NCBI RefSeq assembly: GCF_001487105.1
Contig: NZ_LN913001.1
Location: 1,203,353 to 1,267,352 of the forward strand
From: Mediterraneibacter massiliensis
Lineage (GTDB): Bacteria; Bacillota; Clostridia; Lachnospirales; Lachnospiraceae
Reading direction: 5' to 3'
DNA: 64,000 nucleotides
The position numbers and the translations under genes were made by a program. Positions 38,390 to 46,825 of the stretch are shown in pieces (position 1 is the first letter of the stretch; each line of letters opens with the position of its first letter). A model generated the notes under the pieces. That model saw only the letters and a list, made by a program, of their open reading frames with translations, did not search any database and was not told where the DNA came from.

Positions 38390-39544
38390 ATGCTGGATTT
38401 GATCAAATATACAGGGAAAGCAAAGCTTAGGAATTTAAGCACTGTATTTTGGCCCTTCTTCTTTCCTTTGCTTCTAGCTACCTTCTTCTATCTCTCGTTT
38501 GGAAATATTTCAGAAGCGGATTTTGAGACGATCCCGGTCGCAGTCGTGAAACAGGAAGTACAAAGCGAGAGCGTAAAAGAAGAACAGAAAGTGTTTTTGC
38601 AGTTTCTTGCTGCAGTAAGTGTAAAAAAGGAGACAGAAAACGGACTGCTCCGCACGGAGGAAATGACGGAAAAAGAAGCGGAAAAAACTCTGCGGGCCGG
38701 AAAGGTGCAAGGAATCTTCTATGTAGGGAAAGAACGTTCTCTGACTGTAGGAGGAAACGGTATTTCTCAGAGTATTTTGCAGACTCTCCTTGAAAATTAT
38801 GAGAATGGCAGACAGGTGCTGTTAAATATAGCGCAGAAACATCCGGAGAAAGTCGAGATGGTGATAAAGAGTCTGTCCAAACAAGATGTATATATCAAAC
38901 AGGTATCTTTAGGAGGTAAGACGACAGACGGAAATGCGCAGTTTTTCTATGCATTGATCGGAATGGCATGCTTATACGGATGTTTCATCGGCTTCGGGTC
39001 GGCGATGTGTCTGCAGGCGAATCTGACAGCGCTTGCCGCGCGCAGATGTGTCAGTCCTGTACACAAAATGAAACATATTTTGATGGAAATCCTTATTTCT
39101 TTCGCATTACACTTTTTTAATATTATGGTTCTGCTTCTTTATTTGAAATATGGATTTAGACTGGCATTTGGCGGTAATTTTCTGAAGATGATCCCGATCG
39201 CGCTCCTTGGAAGTATGCTTGGTGTTTCTATGGGACTGTTTGTCAGCAGTATTGGGAAAATGGGTGAAGGCGTAAAGATTGGGATTTTGATCGGCGTCTC
39301 TATGCTATGCAGTTTCTTGGCAGGCTTGTTCAATGGTACGATGAAGGATGTTGTGGAGAGAAATATACCCTTTCTCAATCGCGTGAATCCGGCGGCAGTG
39401 ATTGCGGATGCATTGTACAGTATCAATGTGTATGATGATCCGGCGCGCTATATGAAAAATCTTATGCTTCTTGGGAGTTTGTGTATCTTGATGGTGACCG
39501 GAGCGTTTTTGATCGTGAGGAGGGAACGGTATGACAGTATTTAA
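38390..39544 (+). CDS. ABC-2 type exporter permease (LnrM-like)
   Basis: 384-residue membrane subunit. One N-terminal helix (about 20-38), a large extracytoplasmic domain to about residue 175, then five helices in the C-terminal half, the ABC-2 exporter plan with an external domain. GVSMGLFVSSIGKMGEG and the LNRVNPAAVIADALYSI loop before the last helix are typical of the family. Its end overlaps the next permease by 14 bases. The pair probably forms a heterodimer. Confidence 0.85.
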   Translation: MLDLIKYTGKAKLRNLSTVFWPFFFPLLLATFFYLSFGNISEADFETIPVAVVKQEVQSESVKEEQKVFLQFLAAVSVKKETENGLLRTEEMTEKEAEKTLRAGKVQGIFYVGKERSLTVGGNGISQSILQTLLENYENGRQVLLNIAQKHPEKVEMVIKSLSKQDVYIKQVSLGGKTTDGNAQFFYALIGMACLYGCFIGFGSAMCLQANLTALAARRCVSPVHKMKHILMEILISFALHFFNIMVLLLYLKYGFRLAFGGNFLKMIPIALLGSMLGVSMGLFVSSIGKMGEGVKIGILIGVSMLCSFLAGLFNGTMKDVVERNIPFLNRVNPAAVIADALYSINVYDDPARYMKNLMLLGSLCILMVTGAFLIVRRERYDSI

Positions 39545-40679
39545 GGCATATATGAAAATCGCAAAGAAAAATATATGGTTGTTTATGATGTACCTTGCTA
39601 TTTTCTTTGTAGTTACCGTAGTCTTTCAAAAAGTATCGGCAGGAGAGAAAAAGGCGCCGGGATATCAGAAAGCAAGTGTGCCTATTGGAATTGTAGATGA
39701 GGACGAAGGCGTGCTGGCAGACAGTCTGAAAGAATATTTGGGAAGGACGAATGAGATTGTTCTTCTTCCAAATGAGAAAGAAGTACTGCAGGAAAATTTG
39801 TTTTATCGGAATGTAGAGTATATTTTGTGGATACCGGAATCCTTTGCGCAGACGTGTATCGCAGAAGGGGAACCTTTGAAAGTTGTGAAGCTGCCGGGAT
39901 CCTCTTCCGGATATTATATAGATCGACAGATCAATAGTTTCCTGCAGTATGCCCAAATTTATGAAGCGGCAGATTTTACAGAGGCAGAAGCTGCAGAAAA
40001 AATGCGGGATATAAAAAGTGCAGAGATTACCTTGCTTGATACAAAGAAGAATGTAGGAAAAACACCGGACTATACGTTTTATTATCAATATATGCCTTAT
40101 CTTGTTATGAGTGTTATATGTTATATATTGGGGTATATCTTGTTAGGCTTCAGAAGAGGCGAGCTGTCACGCAGAATGCAGGCATCTGCTGTATCGAGAC
40201 AGAGGCAGAGCGCGGAAGGGATAGCGGCGGCATGTATTCTGTCGCTTGCCTTGTGGACGATCTTGACGGCGGTGGGAATATTGCTGTATGGGCAGCGGTT
40301 TATAAAGAGCGAAGGGTTTGTGTGGTTTTTGCTAAATTCGCTTGTCCTGGTACTGACTGTTCTGTCGATCGCTTATCTATGCGGACTGGCAATAAAAAAT
40401 TCCAATGCACTTAGCGGACTGGTCAATACGCTTACTTTGGGCATGTGCTTTGTATGCGGAGTCTTTGTACCGCTTGAGTATATGAATAAGACGGTGAAGA
40501 CGGCGGCACAGTTTCTTCCGATCTACTGGTATGAGAAGGTCAATCAGATCCTGAGTGAGTTTGGGGATATTACAGGAAGCGTCAGGACAGAAGTCCTGCA
40601 GGGGATCGGGATCCAGCTTGTATTTGCCTTGGCGTTTATGTGTGTGACATTTGTGGTATCAAGAGAAAAACACTGGTAG
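39531..40679 (+). CDS. ABC-2 type exporter permease (LnrN-like)
   Basis: 382-residue membrane subunit with the same plan as the preceding gene: helix at about 15-33, external domain to about 190, five C-terminal helices, and FVPLEYMNKTVKTAAQFLPIYWYEKV before the last helix. AGGAGG inside the end of the upstream gene sets the ATG at 39531, so translation is coupled. With the ATPase it should make an ATPase2-permease1-permease2 exporter. No separate promoter is seen. Confidence 0.85.
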   Translation: MTVFKAYMKIAKKNIWLFMMYLAIFFVVTVVFQKVSAGEKKAPGYQKASVPIGIVDEDEGVLADSLKEYLGRTNEIVLLPNEKEVLQENLFYRNVEYILWIPESFAQTCIAEGEPLKVVKLPGSSSGYYIDRQINSFLQYAQIYEAADFTEAEAAEKMRDIKSAEITLLDTKKNVGKTPDYTFYYQYMPYLVMSVICYILGYILLGFRRGELSRRMQASAVSRQRQSAEGIAAACILSLALWTILTAVGILLYGQRFIKSEGFVWFLLNSLVLVLTVLSIAYLCGLAIKNSNALSGLVNTLTLGMCFVCGVFVPLEYMNKTVKTAAQFLPIYWYEKVNQILSEFGDITGSVRTEVLQGIGIQLVFALAFMCVTFVVSREKHW

Positions 40680-40700
40680 GAGAAAAACAGAAAAATATGC

Positions 40701-40730
40701 TTTACATCCCTTTCGAAAAACAGCTATAAT
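40701..40730 (+). promoter_or_regulatory. Promoter of the MATE exporter gene
   Basis: -35 TTTACA (40701-40706), 18-base spacer, -10 TATAAT (40725-40730). Transcription would begin near 40737, which rules out the in-frame ATG at 40736 as a normally led start. Confidence 0.7.
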
Positions 40731-40762
40731 AACGGATGAGAAAAGGAAATGAGAGGGATAGT

Positions 40763-42148
40763 ATGTTTTTAAGAGAAAAGGAAGAGAATCTGGGAATAGA
40801 CTGGAAAGTTTTTTACTACAATGTCATCGCGCTTGTCATTCCTATGGCATTGCAAAATCTGATTAATGTCGGAGTGACGGCGGCGGATGTTATTATGCTG
40901 GGAAGGGTAGGAGAAAAAGCGCTTTCGGGCGCTTCCCTTGCTGGGCAGGTACAATATATCATGACCTTGTTTTTGTTTGGACTGACGTCGGGAGCCACTG
41001 TTTTGACAGCGCAGTATTGGGGGAAGAAGGATAAAAAGGCAATCGAAAAGATCCTGGGAATGACAGTGAAAGCGGCGATCCTTGTCACAGCTGCTTTTAT
41101 GGCAGCAGCACTTGCGGTGCCCGGTCTGCTTATGAAGATTTTTACAAATGATCCGGCAGTCATAGAACAGGGCGTATCATATCTGCGGATCGTCGCTTTT
41201 TCTTATGTTTTGATGGGGATCACGCAAGGCTATCTGTATGTGATGAGAAGTGTGGAGAGAGTCGTGGTAGCGACGGTCGTTTATCTGCTTTCTCTGCTGT
41301 GCAATGTGGCGCTGAATTCAATCTTCATCTTTGGTTTATTCGGATGTCCGGCAATGGGCGTGAAAGGGGCGGCAATTGGAACAGTATGCGCGAGAGTGCT
41401 GGAGATATGCCTCGTGGCAGGGTATGCGCGTTTTTTTAATAAGGATATCAAATTGAAAGTGTCCTATATCTGGCATGTGGACAGGACATTGTTTTCGGAT
41501 TTTATGAAATATTCGCTTCCCGTCGTAGCAAATGAAATCATGTGGGGTCTAGGCACTGCTGCTAATACAGCGATCTTGGGGCACTTGGGCAGTGCGGCAG
41601 TAGCGGCAAATTCTGTGGCGCAGGTAGCAAGACAGCTTGCGACGGTCGTCGCATTCGGGCTTGCCAGCGCGGCAGCAATCTATCTGGGGAAGACGATCGG
41701 TGAGAAAAAGATGGAACATGCCAAGGCATATGCGCGGCGGTTTATTTTCTTAAGTGTCGTTATGGGTCTGGCCGGCGGACTTTTGATCCTGGCGGCGGCT
41801 CCGTTAGCAGCGGCAGCATTGTCGCTGACAATGGCGGCGAAAGAGTATTTAAAATTTATGTTTTTTGTCATGTCTTATTTCGTGATCGGGCAGGCATGGA
41901 ACACCACAATGGTCGTAGGCATCTTTCGTTCCGGCGGGGATACACGTTTCGGGTTGCTGCTGGATGTAGGGACGATGTGGGGATGTTCCATTTTGTTAGG
42001 TTTTATCGCCGCGTTCATACTGCATTTGCCGGTACCGCTCGTATATATGATACTGATGAGTGATGAACTGATCAAATTACCGATCACATATAAGCGGTAT
42101 AGAAGCTACAAGTGGCTGAAGATCGTGACGCGAGAAGAAGATAGCTGA
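40763..42148 (+). CDS. MATE-family multidrug efflux protein
   Basis: 461-residue exporter that uses a proton or sodium gradient to expel cationic compounds. Twelve hydrophobic helices in two similar halves; early VIPMALQNLINVGVTAADVIML and LFGLTSGATVLTAQYWGKKD, and the repeat half begins SLPVVANEIMWGLGTAANTA, matching MATE NorM/DinF types. ATG 40763 is chosen from GAGAGGGA six bases upstream and the promoter position. Substrate is unknown; it follows the exporter operon but has its own promoter. Confidence 0.9.
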   Translation: MFLREKEENLGIDWKVFYYNVIALVIPMALQNLINVGVTAADVIMLGRVGEKALSGASLAGQVQYIMTLFLFGLTSGATVLTAQYWGKKDKKAIEKILGMTVKAAILVTAAFMAAALAVPGLLMKIFTNDPAVIEQGVSYLRIVAFSYVLMGITQGYLYVMRSVERVVVATVVYLLSLLCNVALNSIFIFGLFGCPAMGVKGAAIGTVCARVLEICLVAGYARFFNKDIKLKVSYIWHVDRTLFSDFMKYSLPVVANEIMWGLGTAANTAILGHLGSAAVAANSVAQVARQLATVVAFGLASAAAIYLGKTIGEKKMEHAKAYARRFIFLSVVMGLAGGLLILAAAPLAAAALSLTMAAKEYLKFMFFVMSYFVIGQAWNTTMVVGIFRSGGDTRFGLLLDVGTMWGCSILLGFIAAFILHLPVPLVYMILMSDELIKLPITYKRYRSYKWLKIVTREEDS

Positions 42149-42277
42149 TATTATAGCAGGGTAAATGTATAAAAAGAGTGTTTTCCTTCCTGAAAATATG
42201 TTATACTGTATATCGACTGTACAGATGAAAACTGTAAAAACAGGAAATAAAAGAAAGCAGAGAGAAGGTATGTAAAG

Positions 42278-43108
42278 ATGGCAGAAGAACAAAATAATGG
42301 AGGATGTTCAGAGTCTTCCTGCGCAGGCTGTGAACATGCGTCTACATGTGAGAGTAAAAAAGAGGATTTTCGCGTACCGGCTAATATGTATACGCAGGTA
42401 AAGAAAGTGATCGGTGTGATCAGCGGAAAAGGCGGCGTTGGGAAATCTCTTGTGACAGCATCTTTGGCACGTATGATGCGTGAAAAGGGATATACAGTAG
42501 GTATTTTGGATGCAGATATCACAGGACCATCCATTCCTAAAATGTATGGTGTGCATGGCATGGCAAGAGGAACGGAAGAAGGGATTTTACCGTGTATCGC
42601 AAAGGATGAGACGAGGATCATGTCTGTGAATCTTCTCATGGAGGATGAATCTGCTCCGGTCATCTGGAGAGGTCCGGTCATTGCAGGTGTGGTAAAGCAG
42701 TTCTGGTCTGATGTTATGTGGGGAGATCTGGATTATCTGTTTGTGGATATGCCGCCGGGAACAGGAGATGTGCCGCTGACTGTATTCCAGTCGCTTCCTG
42801 TAGACGGAGTCGTGATCGTGACGTCGCCGCAGGATCTGGTGCAGATGATCGTAAAGAAGGCATATCATATGGCAAAGCAGATGGATATACCGGTACTTGG
42901 GATCATAGAGAATTACAGTTATGTAAAATGTCCGGATTGCGGAAAAGAAATCAAAGTGTTCGGAGAAAGTCATATTGATGAGATCGCAGCAGAACTGGAT
43001 ATACCGGTACTTGGGAAAATGCCGATAGATACGGCTATTGCAGAAGTCGTGGAGGCAGAGAAGTTCTACGAGGCGCAGAATCCATATCTGAAGGACATCA
43101 CATTGTAA
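42278..43108 (+). CDS. mrp: Mrp/NBP35-family iron-sulfur cluster carrier ATPase
   Basis: 276-residue P-loop ATPase thought to carry [4Fe-4S] clusters to apoproteins. Deviant Walker A GKGGVGKS at 50-57; the C-terminal CxxC (Cys218, Cys221 in KCPDCGKE) binds a cluster at the dimer face. The N-terminus has an additional Cys-rich stretch CSESSCAGCEHASTC (residues 10-24), as in NBP35-like proteins, which may hold a second cluster. A ferredoxin gene follows 180 bases later. Start ATG follows AGAAGG. Confidence 0.93.
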   Translation: MAEEQNNGGCSESSCAGCEHASTCESKKEDFRVPANMYTQVKKVIGVISGKGGVGKSLVTASLARMMREKGYTVGILDADITGPSIPKMYGVHGMARGTEEGILPCIAKDETRIMSVNLLMEDESAPVIWRGPVIAGVVKQFWSDVMWGDLDYLFVDMPPGTGDVPLTVFQSLPVDGVVIVTSPQDLVQMIVKKAYHMAKQMDIPVLGIIENYSYVKCPDCGKEIKVFGESHIDEIAAELDIPVLGKMPIDTAIAEVVEAEKFYEAQNPYLKDITL

Positions 43109-43288
43109 AAGATTTAGACGGAAGCGTACGCTTATGTATAATCTGAAACATTTGGGCACATACTTATATAAAAGTGGACGAAAGATTTAAGATGCTTTTT
43201 ATCTATAGGCTTCTTCGTCTGCTGCATGGAAGCAGGTGTGCGACCAAAAACATCCAAAACGGTATTATTATGGAAAAGGAGCAAATAT

Positions 43289-43474
43289 ATGAAAGCGTAT
43301 GTAGACGAAAACTGTATTGGCTGCGGCCTTTGTGCATCCATCTGTCCGGAGGTCTTTGAGATAAATGAGGATCAGGTAGCGCAGGCTGTGGGAGAGATTT
43401 GCGAGGCGACGGAGGATACAGTCAGAGAAGCAAGAGACAATTGCCCGGTAGATGCAATTCATACAGAAGAATAG
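43289..43474 (+). CDS. Small [4Fe-4S] ferredoxin
   Basis: 61-residue electron carrier. Cluster ligands Cys9, Cys12, Cys15 and Cys52 in CIGCGLCASICP and NCPVDAI; the extra Cys19 and Cys38 could form the disulfide known from Thermotoga-type single-cluster ferredoxins. The second half has no second cluster motif. Start ATG 43289 follows AAAGGAG; upstream in-frame codons lack a ribosome site. A clean terminator follows 51 bases later. Confidence 0.93.
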   Translation: MKAYVDENCIGCGLCASICPEVFEINEDQVAQAVGEICEATEDTVREARDNCPVDAIHTEE

Positions 43475-43525
43475 AAGATACGACGCGTCGAGATGTCTGG
43501 TCATAAAAGCTGTTCGGCGCAATAT

Positions 43526-43555
43526 AAGAAGCTCGTTCGCGGGCTTCTTTTTATA
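43526..43555 (+). terminator. Intrinsic terminator after the ferredoxin gene
   Basis: Ten-base stem AAGAAGCTCG/CGGGCTTCTT (one G-T pair) with a TTCG tetraloop and a T5 tail. Confidence 0.88.
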
Positions 43556-43608
43556 GTTCTGCACTGATCCATGGTTTTCGCATATCATAAAAAAAAGGGG
43601 TTTTTGCC

Positions 43609-44094
43609 ATGGCATATGAAAATTACCAGAAAGTAACGGGGACGATCCAGAATGTGACCAGCGGGAGCGACTGCTGTTCTCAGATGGTTTCGATCATGAC
43701 AGATAGTAATATGGAGACAATCAATCTTATCATTTCGCCGGAGACGCAGGTGATCGACAGTGTAAGATTAAGAAAGGGAATGCGGGTAGCTGCCTTTTAT
43801 GATACAAGTCTGCCTGCACCGGCGATCTTCCCTCCGCAATATCAGGCAGAGCTGGTCACTGTGTTAAGAAGAGAACAAAATGTAATGCTGGATTATTTTG
43901 ATGAGACTCTGACTGCGCAGAACAATGCGCTGCAATTAAATCTGACACCATTTACGAATATTATGACAGCCAATGGACAGAGATATACTTGTTTCCCGGA
44001 AAATGCAGATCTGCTTGTATATTATACGGCGACGACGTTCAGTATTCCGCCGCAGACAACGCCGCAGAAGATCGTTGTGCTGTGTTCCTATTGA
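43609..44094 (+). CDS. Uncharacterised 161-residue protein
   Basis: I do not recognise a family. The sequence starts YENYQKVTGTIQNVTSG, is rich in alternating hydrophobic and polar residues suggestive of beta strands, contains an adjacent Cys pair (about 22-23) and a Pro-rich LPAPAIFPPQYQAEL segment near 70, and ends in a lone Cys (IVVLCSY). No signal peptide or membrane helix is visible, so it is probably cytoplasmic; the opening GTIQNV and the middle RKGMRVAAFYD recall OB-like beta barrels, but this is only an impression. GGGG about ten bases before ATG 43609 is the ribosome site. Codon use resembles the neighbours, so it looks like a true gene. Confidence 0.7.
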   Translation: MAYENYQKVTGTIQNVTSGSDCCSQMVSIMTDSNMETINLIISPETQVIDSVRLRKGMRVAAFYDTSLPAPAIFPPQYQAELVTVLRREQNVMLDYFDETLTAQNNALQLNLTPFTNIMTANGQRYTCFPENADLLVYYTATTFSIPPQTTPQKIVVLCSY

Positions 44095-44148
44095 TGAGAA
44101 AACACACAGATTGATACAAGGATAAAAGGGGCGCTGCAAAACAGGTGA

Positions 44149-44283
44149 GACATCCTCTTTGGATATATTCACAAAAATTACTGTGAGGAGGTTACGCTGT
44201 CTATATTAGCTGAACAAGTGGGGTATTCCGATGCATATTATTTCAGTCGCGTAAAAAAGAACAGGTTTTGCCCCCCTGCGTGA
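44149..44283 (+). pseudogene. Remnant of an AraC-family regulator gene (C-terminal helix-turn-helix)
   Basis: Reading from 44149 gives DILFGYIHKNYCEEV then TLSILAEQVGYSDAYYFSRV and a short end at TGA 44281-44283. This is the AraC-type DNA-binding half: an YIxxNY helix, the LAEQVGYSDAYYFSR recognition segment, then KK, after which the normal FKKxxGxSPxxYR end is lost. An in-frame TGA stands at 44146-44148 and no N-terminal part exists, so this is a decayed fragment and not a gene. It shows that this gap once held other genes. Confidence 0.7.
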
Positions 44284-44308
44284 TTAAAAACAGAGAATAA
44301 AAATATAA

Positions 44309-44346
44309 AACGCGGGCTTACTTTTAAAATGAAGCAGGCCCACGTT
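44309..44346 (-). terminator. Hairpin downstream of the 57-residue gene
   Basis: AACGTGGGC pairs with GCCCGCGTT on the minus strand (one mismatch), followed by TTTATATTTTT. It stands where transcription from the small minus-strand gene at 44622 should end. Confidence 0.6.
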
Positions 44347-44448
44347 ATTTTGTATTACTTATTTAGTATTTATACAAGAAATCAGCAAGTATGTCTATTG
44401 TATCAATGTTTCGTATGCCGAAACACATAATATCATCATACCCGCTTT

Positions 44449-44622
44449 TCAAGATTTTTTGTTGTCTATAGCCGATACATTTTGAATAATCTCCTCAGCT
44501 AAATCTGTATTTATATCCTCTAGCATTGCAAAGTGCATGCCAATATTTCGAATATCTTGAATAATATTGTTCATAGTCTGGGAAATGTTTGCATTGGTAA
44601 GCCGTTCAGAGGTCAATTTCAT
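44449..44622 (-). CDS. Small 57-residue protein of unknown function
   Basis: A complete short frame on the minus strand: MKLTSERLTNANISQTM at the start and EIIQNVSAIDNKKS at the end. The ribosome site GGGAG lies about seven bases before the ATG at 44622. The sequence is mostly amphipathic helix (residues about 10-50) with Met/Ile/Asn-rich character and no Cys, signal peptide or membrane helix. Base composition is more AT-rich than the flanking metabolic genes. It lies in an accessory pocket beside tRNA-Ser and an AraC remnant. No family is recognised; a small regulatory or partner protein, or part of a decayed mobile gene, are possible. Confidence 0.55.
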   Translation of the reverse strand: MKLTSERLTNANISQTMNNIIQDIRNIGMHFAMLEDINTDLAEEIIQNVSAIDNKKS

Positions 44623-44706
44623 ATTATCACTCCCTATCTAACGGAAAAGTTATAGTTTCGCCGCAGAAGGATATATACAAATATAAAATATTAGAAATAA
44701 AAAAAG

Positions 44707-44793
44707 CGGAGACGGTGGGATTCGAACCCACGTGCCCCAAAAGGACAACCGCATTTCGAGTGCGGCTCGTTATGACCACTTCGATACGTCTCC
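44707..44793 (-). tRNA. tRNA-Ser, anticodon CGA
   Basis: Class II tRNA of 87 bases on the minus strand. Acceptor GGAGACG pairs with CGTCTCC, the anticodon stem CCGCA/TGCGG holds the loop CTCGAAA (anticodon CGA, reads UCG), a long variable arm follows, and the T arm has GTGGGTTCGAATCCCAC. Discriminator base G as expected for serine; CCA is not encoded. A T run follows the 3' end. Confidence 0.95.
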
Positions 44794-44809
44794 ATAAGTT
44801 TTCCTAGCT

Positions 44810-44837
44810 ATTATAGCAAAAAAACAGAATAAAGCAA
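44810..44837 (-). promoter_or_regulatory. Promoter of tRNA-Ser
   Basis: Minus strand: -35 TTGCTT (44832-44837), 16-base spacer, perfect -10 TATAAT (44810-44815), 16 bases before the mature 5' end. Confidence 0.7.
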
Positions 44838-44888
44838 ATAGATTTTAAAAGAAAATTCGTGTATAATATGAAAAAAGGAGGAAGAACG

Positions 44889-45830
44889 ATGGAGATAAAT
44901 AGTGTAGCGCTCATCGGTCTTGGTGCGATGGGTTCTTTTTTTGCGCCGCGGCTGGAAGCATGCCTGGGAAAAGATAAGTTCTGTGTGATCGCAGAAGGAG
45001 AAAGAAAGAAGCGTTTGGAAGAGCAGGGAATTACGGTAAACGGCGTAGTGCATCGATTCCGTATCCTGCCGCCAAAAGAAGGAAAAAGGGTGGATCTGGT
45101 TATCATGGCTGTCAAGGATACAAGCCTTGAGCAGGCGATACAGGATATCCGCCAATTTGTGGGAGAAGATACACAGATACTCTGTGTGATGAACGGTGTG
45201 GACAGTGAGGAGAAACTTGCGTACGAGTATGGTTGGGAACATGTTTTATACTCCTATATGAGAGTATCGATCGTGATGAAAGACGGAAAGACAGAATTCA
45301 ACCCATATAGCGGAAAGGTATATTTTGGGGAAAAGGAAAATGAAGAGCCTTATACACAGCGGGTGCAGGCGATAGCCCGGTTATTTGAAAAGAGTGATAT
45401 CCCTTTTCAGATACAAAAGGATATGCTGCATGGTATCTGGCATAAATTCGCCTGCAATATCGGAGAGAATCTTCCCTGTGCCCTGCTTGGCATTCCCTTT
45501 GGTTCATTGATAAAAAGTGAACCGGCAGATGAAATCCGGATGGCGGCGATGCGGGAAGTGCAGCAGATCGCCCTGAAAAAAGGAATTATACTGACAGATG
45601 AACAGTTGAATCGGCAGAAAGAAGCGTTGTACAGAATTCCTTTTTATAACAAGCCATCCACACTGCAGGATCTGGAAAATAAGAGAAAAACGGAAATCGA
45701 GATGTTTGCGGGGGCGGTCGTACGCATGGGTAAGGAGACAGGTGTAGATACGCCTATATGCTGGATGCTCTTAAAAGCAATACAGGTGCTGGAAGAAAAA
45801 AACATAGGATTATTGGAGGAAAACAGATGA
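44889..45830 (+). CDS. panE: 2-dehydropantoate 2-reductase (ketopantoate reductase family)
   Basis: 313-residue NADPH-dependent reductase; the family makes pantoate for coenzyme A. N-terminal Rossmann motif GLGAMGSFFA, VVMA-like strand IMAVKDTS, and the ApbA C-terminal domain with WHKFACNIGENLPCALLG, which has the conserved K/N catalytic residues. Start ATG 44889 follows AGGAGGAAG; the longer frame from 44859 has no site. Its stop overlaps the next start as ATGA. Paralogues of this family are common, so the exact substrate is less sure than the family. Confidence 0.85.
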   Translation: MEINSVALIGLGAMGSFFAPRLEACLGKDKFCVIAEGERKKRLEEQGITVNGVVHRFRILPPKEGKRVDLVIMAVKDTSLEQAIQDIRQFVGEDTQILCVMNGVDSEEKLAYEYGWEHVLYSYMRVSIVMKDGKTEFNPYSGKVYFGEKENEEPYTQRVQAIARLFEKSDIPFQIQKDMLHGIWHKFACNIGENLPCALLGIPFGSLIKSEPADEIRMAAMREVQQIALKKGIILTDEQLNRQKEALYRIPFYNKPSTLQDLENKRKTEIEMFAGAVVRMGKETGVDTPICWMLLKAIQVLEEKNIGLLEENR

Positions 45831-46825
45831 TACGTTTTGCGACAATCGGTACAAATTTTATTGTGGATCTATTTTTGGAGGCGGCGGGACAGTGTTCGCG
45901 TCTTATGCATACTGCGGTGTATTCCCGTTCCAGAGATACAGGAGAGCAGTTTGCGAAAAAGCACGGTGTAAACACGGTGTATACAGATTTGACAGAATTG
46001 GCAGAGGCGGAAGAAATCGATGCAGTCTATATAGCAAGCCCGAATTTTTTGCATTGTGAACAGGCGGTGCTTATGTTGGAACATAAAAAACATGTACTCT
46101 GTGAAAAACCAATCTGCAGCAACTACAAAGAATTTATGAGGATGAGACAGGCGGCAATGACAAATAATGTCGTACTTTTGGAGGCAATGCGTCCAGCCTA
46201 TGATCCGGGCATGGCAGCTGTAAAAGAAAATTTGCCTAAGTTGGGAAAGATCAGAAGAGCGTCGTTTCGTTTTTGTCAGTATTCTTCCAGGTATGATAAA
46301 TTTAAAGTTGGACAGATCGAGAATGCATTTAAACCGGAACTGTCCAATGGGGCGCTGATGGATATAGGTGTATATTGTGTGCATCCGCTTCTTCTGCTCT
46401 TTGGAAAACCGGACAGAATACAGGCGGACGCGGTGTTTTTAGAAAATGGAGTGGACGGGGAAGGAACAATCTTGGCAGGGTATCCTGATATGCTGGCAGA
46501 ACTTTCTTACTCTAAGATTACAAATGGAATGGCAGAGAGCGAGATACAGGGAGAAGAAGGTATTTTGATCATTGACAGGCTCGTGGATCCGAAAGAACTA
46601 AGGATTCTTTACAGAAAAAAAGAGGACGAAAAGATTCGGATTCAGAAACCGGAAAATAATATGCTGTATGAGATCGAGAAATGGTGTGATCTGATTGAGG
46701 AAAAACTGCCGTCTGAGGAAGCACTTCACATTTCTGCTATGGAGATGGAGATGATGGACGAAGTAAGAAGAAAGCTTCAGATTGTATTTCCGGCAGACAA
46801 AGTTGCAGAGCCTGTACTGCCATAG
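45827..46825 (+). CDS. Gfo/Idh/MocA-family oxidoreductase
   Basis: 332-residue NAD(P)-dependent dehydrogenase. N-terminal Rossmann fold begins IRFATIGTNFIVDLF, the typical EKP element is in LCEKPICSN (catalytic Lys), and the C-terminal alpha/beta domain has GALMDIGVYCVHPLL with the conserved Asp/His. ATG 45827 overlaps the panE stop by three bases and follows GGAGGAAAAC. Substrates in this family are sugars or related polyols; nothing here narrows it. Confidence 0.88.
   Translation: MIRFATIGTNFIVDLFLEAAGQCSRLMHTAVYSRSRDTGEQFAKKHGVNTVYTDLTELAEAEEIDAVYIASPNFLHCEQAVLMLEHKKHVLCEKPICSNYKEFMRMRQAAMTNNVVLLEAMRPAYDPGMAAVKENLPKLGKIRRASFRFCQYSSRYDKFKVGQIENAFKPELSNGALMDIGVYCVHPLLLLFGKPDRIQADAVFLENGVDGEGTILAGYPDMLAELSYSKITNGMAESEIQGEEGILIIDRLVDPKELRILYRKKEDEKIRIQKPENNMLYEIEKWCDLIEEKLPSEEALHISAMEMEMMDEVRRKLQIVFPADKVAEPVLP

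Noticed and set aside
42587..43159. 190-codon minus-strand frame opposite mrp
   Set aside because: Shadow frame of the conserved Mrp ATPase; no family resemblance.
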